Source: Patescibacteria group bacterium (GTDB lineage: Bacteria > Patescibacteriota > Patescibacteriia > 2-12-FULL-60-25). Taken from it: a DNA stretch of 15,792 nt. Location of the stretch: the NCBI GenBank assembly GCA_018824765.1, contig JAHJFW010000061.1, positions 1-15,792 on the forward strand. Reading direction: 5' to 3'. The first letter of the stretch is position 1; each line of letters starts with the position of its first letter. Shown here one piece after another: positions 1 through 5,393 of the stretch. The notes beneath the pieces are model-generated. The model did not search any database. It was not told where the DNA came from and saw only the letters and a list, made by a program, of their open reading frames with translations. Both the position numbers and the translations under genes were made by a program.

Positions 1-693
1 GATTCCACTTTCTTCAAGATATAGCTCAACCGCTTTTTGCCAATATTCATTCGGGACCAAAATCCATGCATCAGCCTCGGAAATAATTTCCGAAACCAAA
101 TTCTTGTGCACATCCCAATCGGCTAACGGATCATGGTACACGGGCCAGGAAACAAGCACGGCTCCGATTGCTTCGTATTCGCCCGGATATCGAACGGGAT
201 TTGGCGGAGGGGTATTCGGATAGTATTTTGCAAAATTATTTTTCGGCTCAAAGAAATGTTTTGTTGTGTCGAGCGCAGCCATACGCTCGAGAGCCGTTTT
301 TTTCGGGATATCCAGCTTGTTTAACAAACCGCTTTTTTCCCAATACTCAACCATGGCTTCATCCGAGTTAATTCCATCGAGGGCAGCATCGTATTGAAGA
401 CTTTTGAGCGCCTTTAAATCTGTTTTTACATTCTCAACAACGTTTTCAGTAATACCCGTTAGTTTATCTGGAAAAAGCAGGCCGATTAGTTGTCGGATAT
501 CATTATCGTTCAGTGAGTGATACGCCAATGGGATGGGCGCGGTTCTTACCGCTTCAATAAAAAGTTTTTCGATTTGCCGCTTATTCAGATTTGGCAGAGC
601 TACTCTGAACAATAAAAAGAACAATAAAAAACCGGCCACAAAACCGATTATCAAAAACACCAATGATTTTTTAGCAGGAATTTTTCGTGTCAT
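1..693 (-). CDS. Membrane-anchored agmatine deiminase / peptidyl-arginine deiminase-like protein (N-terminal 231 residues, runs off the left edge)
   Basis: The minus-strand frame is open from the ATG at 693 to the window edge, with an in-frame TGA just upstream of that ATG. Residues about 10-32 form one hydrophobic segment (LVFLIIGFVAGFLLFFLL) after a basic N-terminus, so the protein is probably membrane-anchored. A helical linker of about 130 residues follows. At 168-184 comes VRYPGEYEAIGAVLVSWP, which resembles the entry motif of the PAD_porph/agmatine deiminase fold (family form: R..gE.e....v...WP), then AWILVPN at 209-215, as in the first blade. Members of this family hydrolyse guanidino groups of agmatine or peptidyl-arginine. 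The catalytic Asp, His and Cys lie beyond the edge, so activity and substrate cannot be judged. There is no Shine-Dalgarno. The start is supported by an extended -10 box 9 bases upstream. Other guanidine-modifying enzymes of the same fold are possible. Confidence 0.62.
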   Translation of the reverse strand, partial: MTRKIPAKKSLVFLIIGFVAGFLLFFLLFRVALPNLNKRQIEKLFIEAVRTAPIPLAYHSLNDNDIRQLIGLLFPDKLTGITENVVENVKTDLKALKSLQYDAALDGINSDEAMVEYWEKSGLLNKLDIPKKTALERMAALDTTKHFFEPKNNFAKYYPNTPPPNPVRYPGEYEAIGAVLVSWPVYHDPLADWDVHKNLVSEIISEADAWILVPNEYWQKAVELYLEESGI

Positions 694-702
694 GATGTGG
701 AT

Positions 703-711
703 AGTATATCA
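703..711 (-). promoter_or_regulatory. Extended -10 promoter of the deiminase-like gene, near-leaderless
   Basis: On the minus strand the sequence reads TGA-TATACT, a TGn extended -10 element, ending 9 bases before the ATG at 693. No good -35 is seen at 17 bases. The expected transcript start is about 2-3 bases before the ATG, so the mRNA would be leaderless or nearly so. Confidence 0.45.
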
Positions 712-752
712 AATCTGTAGATTGTTTGGTGATAAGGAAACAAAGTTGTTGG

Positions 753-1274
753 TTATCCGTTGTAATGCGCGGCGTTTATGCAATGCCCCGCCGGAGTTCG
801 AGCTACAATGATCGGAGCGAAATTGCGCATAATGTTTACGTATATCAGAAGTGCCGCCCCAGAAATACGCGCTCTAGAATCAATTATGGCTTTTTTTTTA
901 ATTTTTTTATACCAGCCAATAATTAACAACGCTCCTATTAGAAAAGCAATTCCGGAAATCTGTATAGCCCAGGATAGTAAATACCACTCAAACGGATTTC
1001 TCATTAGCAGAGCGATATAAACCAATCCGGCCAGAATAAATCCGATTCCTCCGACAATTTCGCGCTTCCAGGAGACTATTAAAACTATTAATAAAATCAT
1101 TGCCGGAATATTGTGCATAAACAAACCCACAATTGTTCCCCAGAATCCATAATTTCCTTCAAAAATATCCAATGACATCAATGCTAAGAAGGATATGAAT
1201 ATGATAGACAATATTCTTGGTGTCCAATAAATAAATTTGTTAACCTTATTTTTAATATTAATATAAGATATCAC
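753..1274 (-). CDS. Small multispanning membrane protein of unknown function
   Basis: 173 codons from a GTG start at 1274 to TAA at 753. Four hydrophobic segments are seen at about residues 19-38 (ILSIIFISFLALMSL), 45-70 (GTIVGLFMHNIPAMILLIVL), 73-92 (GGIGFILAGLVYIALL) and 97-121 (WYLLSWAIQISGIAFLIGALL), followed by the basic stop-transfer patch YKKIKKK. The pattern of a short N-terminal helix, a conserved N/H-I-P in the second helix and W-x-x-E/I-GG in the third resembles a family of small uncharacterised bacterial and archaeal membrane proteins; this is from memory, not a search. The last 45 residues do not look like a membrane domain and may be extra sequence read after the original end. 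The gene lies 59 bases upstream of, and on the same strand as, the deiminase-like gene. The start is uncertain and no ribosome binding site is visible. Confidence 0.6.
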   Translation of the reverse strand: MISYINIKNKVNKFIYWTPRILSIIFISFLALMSLDIFEGNYGFWGTIVGLFMHNIPAMILLIVLIVSWKREIVGGIGFILAGLVYIALLMRNPFEWYLLSWAIQISGIAFLIGALLIIGWYKKIKKKAIIDSRARISGAALLIYVNIMRNFAPIIVARTPAGHCINAAHYNG

Positions 1275-1421
1275 TATTTAAACTTGCTGTTTTAGAAGTA
1301 AAAAGCTAGCCGCCTGAATTGCTATAATTGGTTTTATTTTAACTTTACAGCCGGATAATAACAAGTAATCGAGTATTTTTTTATTCTCGATCATCAAAAT
1401 GAATAAATAATCGGTGTTTTG

Positions 1422-1430
1422 TGTTAGGAT
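1422..1430 (+). promoter_or_regulatory. Extended -10 promoter of uvrC, leaderless
   Basis: TGT-TAGGAT is an extended -10 element ending 7 bases before the ATG at 1438, which puts the transcript start at or next to that ATG. This argues against the in-frame GTG at 1414, which would lie upstream of the promoter box. No convincing -35 is present. Confidence 0.45.
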
Positions 1431-1437
1431 AATTATT

Positions 1438-2769
1438 ATGAAATTCCCTCGTGGCATAAAAGTGAAAAACGGCGAATTACCGGATTCTCCGGGGGTTTAT
1501 CTTATGAAAAATGCTGACGTCAAGATTATTTATGTCGGCAAAGCATCATCTCTAAAACGTCGCGTGTCTTCCTATTTCCAACGCCCTCAAGACGCACGTA
1601 TCGCGCAGATGGTGAGTGAAATCCGCGAGATCGACTACATCCAAAAACCCACGGCAATCGAGGCGTTGATTCTCGAGGCGAATCTCATCAAATATTATTT
1701 TCCGCCGTATAATGTCAAAGATAAAGACAATAAAAGTTTTCTGTATCTAATCATTACGAAAGAAGATTTTCCAAAGCCGCTCCTGATCCGCGGATCAGAT
1801 CTCGGCGACGATGCTCGGAAAAAATATAAAGCCGTGTTTGGGCCGTACACTTCGCCGCGGTCGCTTCGCGCCGCGTTGGATCTCATTCGCAAAGCGTTTC
1901 CGTGGAGCACGTGTAATAGTCCGGAGTCCGTAGTACATAGTCCGAAGTCGGGTAAGAAGCCGAGGGCGTGTTTTTATTACCACTTGAAGCTGTGCCCGGG
2001 CGTATGCATCGGAGCGATTTCTAAGAAAGAGTATGGAAAAATAATCCGCGATCTCATCAAGTTTTTTGAAGGGAAGAAGGACGACATTCTAAAACAGTAT
2101 AAAAAGGAGATGAAATCTGCGGCGAAAGAAAAACGATTTGAGGAGGCGGCGTCGTTTCGCAATAAGATCTTTTTTCTTGAGCACATCCAAGATATCGCCA
2201 TTTTGAAACGCGAGGATGACGACGTTGATAAGATTCGGGAAGGGGAGACGTCCGTTTTGATTTTCGGCCGCGTTGAAGGCTATGACATCTCGAACATTTC
2301 CGGCACATCATCCGTCGCGTCCATGGCCGTATTTGAGGATGGCGCACCGGCTAAAGCCGAATATCGCAAGTTTAGAATAAAATCCGTGGCAGGATCGAAC
2401 GATGTCGCTTCGATCCGCGAGACTTTGATGCGGCGGTTTCGCAGAAAGACCCCCTCTAACTCCCCCTTCGTAAGGGGGAGGAACTGGCGTCTTCCGGATC
2501 TCATTTTGATTGATGGTGGCAAGCCGCAAGTGAATGCCGCTACGCAAGTGATCCGCGAATTGGAGCTCGGTATTCCGGTCGTCGGTCTCGCCAAAGGCCC
2601 GACAAGAAAAAAAGACGAACTGATCTGCGATCCGAATAATCTAGTAATCTGCGCGGTGTGCAAGCGGCACAAAGACCTTCTCGTGGCCGTCCGTGACGAA
2701 GCGCATAGGTTTGCGATTAAATATCATAGAAAGCTTCGCGGTGAAAAGATGATCGGAAAGAATTTTTGA
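1438..2769 (+). CDS. uvrC: UvrABC system protein C (excinuclease subunit), short form lacking the helix-hairpin-helix tail
   Basis: UvrC makes both incisions around a DNA lesion in nucleotide excision repair. The 443-residue product begins with a GIY-YIG nuclease domain (GVY at 19-21, YVGKA from 32, Arg 42, IEALILE near 75). It then has four cysteines at 159, 177, 186 and 190, matching the iron-sulfur ligands of UvrC, and a UVR motif (AAKEKRFEEAASFRN, about 228-242) for UvrB contact. The RNase H-like nuclease domain keeps Asp 283 (YDIS), Asp 322 (SNDVAS), Asp 359 (LIDGG) and His 423 (DEAHRFA). It stops right after AIKYHRKLR, so the usual (HhH)2 DNA-binding domain is absent; family members are usually about 600 residues. 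Two segments look inserted: one between the first and second cysteine, and one before LPDLILIDGG. Both match intergenic repeat types. The ATG at 1438 was chosen over the GTG at 1414 because a -10 box lies between them. Confidence 0.95.
   Translation: MKFPRGIKVKNGELPDSPGVYLMKNADVKIIYVGKASSLKRRVSSYFQRPQDARIAQMVSEIREIDYIQKPTAIEALILEANLIKYYFPPYNVKDKDNKSFLYLIITKEDFPKPLLIRGSDLGDDARKKYKAVFGPYTSPRSLRAALDLIRKAFPWSTCNSPESVVHSPKSGKKPRACFYYHLKLCPGVCIGAISKKEYGKIIRDLIKFFEGKKDDILKQYKKEMKSAAKEKRFEEAASFRNKIFFLEHIQDIAILKREDDDVDKIREGETSVLIFGRVEGYDISNISGTSSVASMAVFEDGAPAKAEYRKFRIKSVAGSNDVASIRETLMRRFRRKTPSNSPFVRGRNWRLPDLILIDGGKPQVNAATQVIRELELGIPVVGLAKGPTRKKDELICDPNNLVICAVCKRHKDLLVAVRDEAHRFAIKYHRKLRGEKMIGKNF
1918..1949 (+). 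repeat. 'AGTCCG' word repeat inside uvrC
   Basis: Four loose copies of the word AGTCCG/AGTCGG (AGTCCGG, AGTCCGTAGT, ATAGTCCG, AAGTCGG) lie in the segment coding for the loop between the first and second iron-sulfur cysteines of UvrC. Similar word-type repeats (AAGTCCT, ACGTCCT) occur between genes at 8493-8523 and 13618-13643. Confidence 0.55.
2460..2480 (+). repeat. Palindromic repeat element inside uvrC
   Basis: A perfect inverted repeat: CTCCCCCTT (2460-2468), loop CGT, AAGGGGGAG (2472-2480). It is translated in frame as part of a TPSNSPFVRGR loop between helix RRFRR and the LPDLILIDGG strand of UvrC. The core CCCCCTT...AAGGGGG is shared with the intergenic palindrome at 4973-5003. Confidence 0.8.
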
Positions 2770-2784
2770 ACGATATTTCCTAAA

Positions 2785-2800
2785 TGTGCCGATCGGCACA
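2785..2800. repeat. Perfect 16-bp palindrome downstream of uvrC
   Basis: TGTGCCGATCGGCACA is self-complementary over all 16 bases and is flanked by TAAA and TTTA. It begins 16 bases after the uvrC stop. It has no U-tract, so it is not a standard terminator. It could be an RNA-stabilising hairpin or a protein site; no function can be assigned. Confidence 0.6.
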
Positions 2801-2902
2801 AATTTAGAAATGTCTCGATTTTTTGAACTAGGTACAAAAGGTCGAATTGTACTTGGTATCAAGATTTATTTATCCACATTGGAACAAAAAAAGAACATCA
2901 AT

Positions 2903-2925
2903 TCCGCTTGATTAAGCGGATTTTT
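2903..2925 (+). terminator. Intrinsic terminator after uvrC
   Basis: Stem TCCGCTT (2903-2909), loop GATT, stem AAGCGGA (2914-2920), followed directly by TTTTT. It separates uvrC from the mraZ promoter, which begins 17 bases further on. Confidence 0.75.
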
Positions 2926-2928
2926 GAA

Positions 2929-2993
2929 TGGGAGAAAATGGTTGACTGGAGTTTCATAGTGGAATAAAATGGGTATTGATGGGGAGGAGTGGG
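2929..2993 (+). promoter_or_regulatory. MraZ operator: 10-bp-phased TGG(G/A) box array
   Basis: TGG begins at 2929, 2939, 2960, 2970, 2980 and 2990. The last four are exactly 10 bp apart, the first two likewise, and 2939 to 2960 is 21 bp. The boxes read TGGGA, TGGTT, TGGAA, TGGGT, TGGGG and TGGGA. MraZ of other bacteria binds TGGG-type boxes repeated every helical turn upstream of its own gene. The four downstream boxes cover the -10 and the transcript start, as expected for autorepression. Confidence 0.82.
2942..2970 (+). promoter_or_regulatory. Promoter of the mraZ-rsmH-ftsL block
   Basis: -35 TTGACT (2942-2947), a 17-base spacer, and -10 TAAAAT (2965-2970). The transcript start should be near 2977, leaving a leader of about 145 bases before the mraZ ATG. 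The promoter lies inside the TGG box array. Confidence 0.75.
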
Positions 2994-3013
2994 AAAACAA
3001 AAGAATTAGTAGG

Positions 3014-3108
3014 TCCCGCGCTGACTTCTGTCAATGCAATATCCATTAACCAAAAATAAAACATAAAGGTTAATCGGTCGAAGTTGCTTGTCAGATGATA
3101 GTGCGGGA
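3014..3108 (+). promoter_or_regulatory. Structured 5' leader of mraZ with nested hairpins
   Basis: The outer stem pairs 3014-3030 with 3092-3108 (TCCCGC with GCGGGA, then further pairs including two G-U and two mismatches, ending TCTG with CAGA). Inside it ATTAACC (3045-3051) pairs perfectly with GGTTAAT (3068-3074). The outer stem ends 14 bases before the ATG at 3123. This gap also lacks any Shine-Dalgarno. Function is unknown; it may control translation or stability of the mRNA. Confidence 0.5.
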
Positions 3109-3122
3109 TTTGTAGCTGTCTT

Positions 3123-3551
3123 ATGTTCATAGGTGAGTTTCATCACACGCTCGACGAAAAGAGCCGGCTGTCAGTGCCGGTCAAATTTCGTTCCGCCTTG
3201 GCGGAAGGAGCCGTCGTAACTCGCGGTTTGGACAGCTCGCTGTTTTTGTATCCCAAGGAAGAGTGGTCAAAACTTGCCGCCAAATTAGCGGCTTTGCCCC
3301 TCGGCCAAGCGGATACGCGCGCTTTTGCGCGCTTGATGCTGGCCGGAGCTATGGAGGTTCAGTTGGACAAAGCAGGACGCATTGTCATACCTGAATATCT
3401 TCGAGCTTATGCCGGACTCGCAAAAAACGTGGCTGTTACCGGACTTTTTGATCGCATAGAAATTTGGGATGAGGGAAAGTGGAGGGCTTATGCGGCTCAA
3501 ACGGAAAAAGACAGCACTGATATTGCCGAGCGGCTCGGATCAATCGTATGA
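3123..3551 (+). CDS. mraZ: Transcriptional regulator MraZ
   Basis: 142 residues, the usual size for MraZ, which forms ring-shaped oligomers and represses the division and cell-wall (dcw) cluster it heads. Two SpoVT/AbrB-type half domains are clear: MFIGEFHHTLDEKSRLSVP at the N-terminus with the D11-x3-R15 signature, and LDKAGRIVIP with D82-x3-R86. FLYPKEEW and EIWDEGKW close the two halves as in other MraZ proteins. The TGA stop overlaps the ATG of rsmH (ATGA), so the two are translationally coupled. Phased TGG boxes in front of the gene are the expected self-binding site. No Shine-Dalgarno precedes the ATG at 3123. Confidence 0.97.
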   Translation: MFIGEFHHTLDEKSRLSVPVKFRSALAEGAVVTRGLDSSLFLYPKEEWSKLAAKLAALPLGQADTRAFARLMLAGAMEVQLDKAGRIVIPEYLRAYAGLAKNVAVTGLFDRIEIWDEGKWRAYAAQTEKDSTDIAERLGSIV

Positions 3552-4444
3552 GTTCCGAGAGTTCGCACGTCGCCGTTTTAACAGAGGAAGTTATGACGGC
3601 GCTCCGCCCGCATTCCAGCGGCAAGTATGTTGATTGCACCTTGGGAGGCGCGACGCATACTGAAAACTTGCTCAAGCTTTCCGCGCCTCAAGGCAGGGTT
3701 CTGTCATTTGACGTGGATCCCGTGGCCTTGAATAGAGCGCGGTCGCGCTTGAAAGTTTACGGAAAACGCTGGCTCGGCATCGAGGCTAACTTCAGAAATC
3801 TTCTACAGAAGGCAAAGGCGAACGGTTTTATTCCGTGCGACGGCATTGTGTTCGATCTGGGATTTTCCTCGGACGAACTGGCTGATCCGGAAAAAGGCCT
3901 TTCGTTTCAGCAGGACGGGCCATTGGATATGCGGCTCGGACTGCAAGCCAATGAGAACGGACTGACAGCCTCATCTATCGTCAACGGTTGGAGCCGTGAG
4001 GAGATAGAAGACGCTTTGCGCGAATACGGAGAGGAACGTTATGCGCGGCGAATCGCCGATGGTTTGATTGCGGCGCGAAAAAATGCCCGAATAAACCGTA
4101 CGGCCGAATTGGCAGACATTGTTTCTTCATCTGTTCCGCGAAATTACGAGCGGGGCAGAATCCATCCCGCCACCCGCACTTTCCAAGCGTTGCGCATTGC
4201 CGTCAATGACGAACTGCAGGCGCTCCGCGAGGCATTGGAAGCCGCACGCCGCATACTTGCGCCGCACGGCAGGTTGGCCGTCATCTCCTTCAATTCTTTG
4301 GAGGACAGAATCGTCAAACGTGCTTTTAAAGCTGCCGATGATTTGGAGGTGCTTACTAAAAGGCCGATCAGGCCGACACATGAGGAAGTCCGTCATAATC
4401 CACGGGCGCGTAGCGCCAAGTTGAGAGTGGCGGAAAAACGTTGA
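3548..4444 (+). CDS. rsmH: 16S rRNA (cytosine(1402)-N(4))-methyltransferase RsmH
   Basis: RsmH (MraW) uses S-adenosylmethionine to methylate N4 of C1402 in the ribosomal P site. The 298-residue product shows HVAVLTEEV at the N-terminus, the SAM-binding loop YVDCTLGGATHT (27-38; usually GGGGHS), acidic DVDPVAL near 55, VFDLGFSSDEL (101-111), GPLDMRL (124-130), HPATRTFQALRIAVNDEL (206-223) and the C-terminal motif SFNSLEDRIVK (247-257). In the last motif most relatives have SFHSLEDR, so His is replaced by Asn at 249. It follows mraZ with a 4-base overlap, the standard arrangement in the division cluster. Confidence 0.96.
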   Translation: MSSESSHVAVLTEEVMTALRPHSSGKYVDCTLGGATHTENLLKLSAPQGRVLSFDVDPVALNRARSRLKVYGKRWLGIEANFRNLLQKAKANGFIPCDGIVFDLGFSSDELADPEKGLSFQQDGPLDMRLGLQANENGLTASSIVNGWSREEIEDALREYGEERYARRIADGLIAARKNARINRTAELADIVSSSVPRNYERGRIHPATRTFQALRIAVNDELQALREALEAARRILAPHGRLAVISFNSLEDRIVKRAFKAADDLEVLTKRPIRPTHEEVRHNPRARSAKLRVAEKR

Positions 4445-4450
4445 ACAGAT

Positions 4451-4479
4451 GTTAGGTTTTAGGGGGTAGGTGATAGGTT
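4451..4479 (+). repeat. GTTAGGTT/TAGGTGATAGGTT repeat, inverted copy at 5337-5371
   Basis: This stretch between rsmH and the ftsL-like gene holds GTTAGGTT and TAGGTGATAGGTT. The second word is found exactly, as its reverse complement, at 5337-5349, followed by the complement of GTTAGGTT. The two inverted copies bracket the ftsL-like gene and the repeat-rich gap after it. Confidence 0.7.
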
Positions 4480-4538
4480 TTGGTGGCGCCAAAATAGCGC
4501 CGAGCAAAATTAAACCAAAAAAATACATAAACAAAAAT

Positions 4539-4904
4539 ATGTCACGCAGTTTAGCTTTAGCTATGACAAAACCGCATGAACGGATGGGGCTTGCACAGCC
4601 TCTCGGCCGGCGCTTGCCACATGGCTTGCTGGGTTGGAATATGCTGGTTTTTGCCGTGATCACGGCATTTGTCATTGCCTATGTCGTGCAGGTGAATCGC
4701 GCGGCAGCAAGAGGTTTTCATTTGAGGGATGTGGAAAAGAAGGTTGATTCCCTGTCAACCGAAGTCCTGCAACTGGAAGATAAAGTTGCGAAACTTTCCA
4801 GCGTGCAGGCCATGTCGGAAAATGCAGTGAATTTGGGATTCGTTCCGGTTGACAGGCTGGAGTTCGTTAACCCTGCCGCTGGAGCTTACGCCATGGCGAA
4901 ATAA
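4539..4904 (+). CDS. ftsL: FtsL-like division protein (single-pass, coiled coil)
   Basis: From the ATG at 4539 the product is 121 residues: a polar, basic N-terminus, one transmembrane segment (about 32-56, NMLVFAVITAFVIAYVVQV), then an extracytoplasmic coiled coil with heptad-like leucines and valines (DVEKKVDSLSTEVLQLEDKV) and a short tail. Size, topology and position straight after rsmH fit FtsL, the small bitopic partner of FtsB/FtsQ in the divisome. FtsL sequences are poorly conserved, so the call rests on architecture and context. The reading frame is open further upstream to a GTG at 4470, but that part is made of a repeat element, so the ATG at 4539 (or 4563) is preferred. ftsI, the usual next gene, is absent here. 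Confidence 0.72.
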   Translation: MSRSLALAMTKPHERMGLAQPLGRRLPHGLLGWNMLVFAVITAFVIAYVVQVNRAAARGFHLRDVEKKVDSLSTEVLQLEDKVAKLSSVQAMSENAVNLGFVPVDRLEFVNPAAGAYAMAK

Positions 4905-4972
4905 TTTTTATTTCAGAGCCTTTGTACTGTTAAACAACAGACGAATGTTCTGCTGTGAAAAGGAAAAGAGCG

Positions 4973-5003
4973 AAATCCCCCTTAGCGCGTGTAAGGGGGA
5001 TTT
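4973..5003 (+). repeat. Palindromic repeat, sister of the copy inside uvrC
   Basis: Perfect 12-base arms AAATCCCCCTTA (4973-4984) and TAAGGGGGATTT (4992-5003) around a 7-base loop. It lies 68 bases after the ftsL-like stop and ends in a short T-run, so it may also act as a weak terminator. It shares the CCCCCTT/AAGGGGG core with 2460-2480. Confidence 0.8.
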
Positions 5004-5024
5004 TGATTTGGCGGCAGAGGTCTG

Positions 5025-5101
5025 CGAAAATACGAGTACCTACGAAATTACGAGTACCTACGAAAATACGAATTGGCTTCACGAAATTACGAATATACGA
5101 A
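5025..5101 (+). repeat. Tandem 18-bp repeat array (degenerating)
   Basis: Units CGAAAATACGAGTACCTA (5025-5042) and CGAAATTACGAGTACCTA (5043-5060) differ at one base. They are followed by two decayed units, CGAAAATACGAATTGGCTTCA and CGAAATTACGAATATA, and a final CGAATGG. The units alternate between GAAAATACGA and GAAATTACGA. There are no spacers of constant length with varied sequence, so this is not a CRISPR array. Confidence 0.8.
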
Positions 5102-5378
5102 TGGGGATATAAAGTGCCCAGTATACAGTGCTCAGAAAATTATGCCCTGAGTGAAGTCTCCTACAGAGGCGGGTCAGCCTTTGGCTGAGAAGGGATACGT
5201 TGAGGTAATCCTTCGACAAGCTCAGAAAATAATATTCTTTAAACATGGATTCCAGGTTCTGGATTCTTTTCCTCTCATTTGAAACTGGAAATTTTTCCTT
5301 CACTCGTCATTCGGATTTCGTCATTCGGATTTTATTAACCTATCACCTATAACCTAACCCCCATCACCTGTGCCCATA

Positions 5379-5387
5379 TGCTATAAT
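5379..5387 (+). promoter_or_regulatory. Extended -10 promoter (TGC-TATAAT), leaderless
   Basis: A consensus -10 TATAAT with a TGn extension ends 6 bases before the ATG at 5394, so the transcript should start at the ATG itself. It serves the 5394-8484 gene pair. The in-frame GTG at 5370 lies upstream of this box and is rejected as the start. Confidence 0.65.
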
Positions 5388-5393
5388 CCGCAT

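Larger units (their letters stand above)
4905..5378. repeat. Repeat-rich intergenic region without a convincing gene
   Basis: About 470 bases composed largely of short repeats. In order they are: a 12-bp-arm palindrome (4973-5003), an 18-bp tandem array (5025-5101), fragments of a CCTGAGTGAAGTC element (5146-5158) with an inverted relative at 5210-5226, a small hairpin TCAGCC-TTT-GGCTGA (5174-5188), a TCCAG-GTT-CTGGA hairpin (5251-5263), a perfect 14-bp tandem CGTCATTCGGATTT (5305-5332), and the AACCTATCACCTA copy (5337-5349). Short open frames here simply translate repeats. Confidence 0.7.

Noticed and set aside
533..811. 92-codon plus-strand open frame
   Set aside because: It is antisense to the start of the deiminase-like gene and spans its promoter; no recognisable protein features.
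1319..1328. TGC-TATAAT upstream of uvrC as its main promoter
   Set aside because: No -35 at the proper distance and about 110 bases from the start; the box at 1422-1430 fits the spacing seen at other genes, although an additional upstream promoter cannot be excluded.
1414..1437. GTG at 1414 as the uvrC start
   Set aside because: A TGT-TAGGAT -10 box lies between it and the ATG at 1438, and family members start near the MKFPRGIK segment.
4470..4538. Upstream GTG extension of the ftsL-like gene
   Set aside because: The added codons are made of the TAGGTGATAGGTT repeat and a low-complexity lysine-rich stretch; the ATG at 4539 gives a normal FtsL layout.
4127..4675. 182-codon minus-strand open frame across the end of rsmH
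   Set aside because: It is antisense to conserved rsmH motifs and crosses a repeat; composition is that of a shadow frame.
5025..5101. Possible CRISPR array
   Set aside because: The repeated units abut one another with no distinct spacers and decay after two copies; no cas genes are nearby.
4849..5188. Overlapping plus-strand open frames after ftsL (77-87 codons)
   Set aside because: They translate the palindrome and the 18-bp tandem array (KIRVPTKLRVPTK-type repeats) and show no protein-like pattern.
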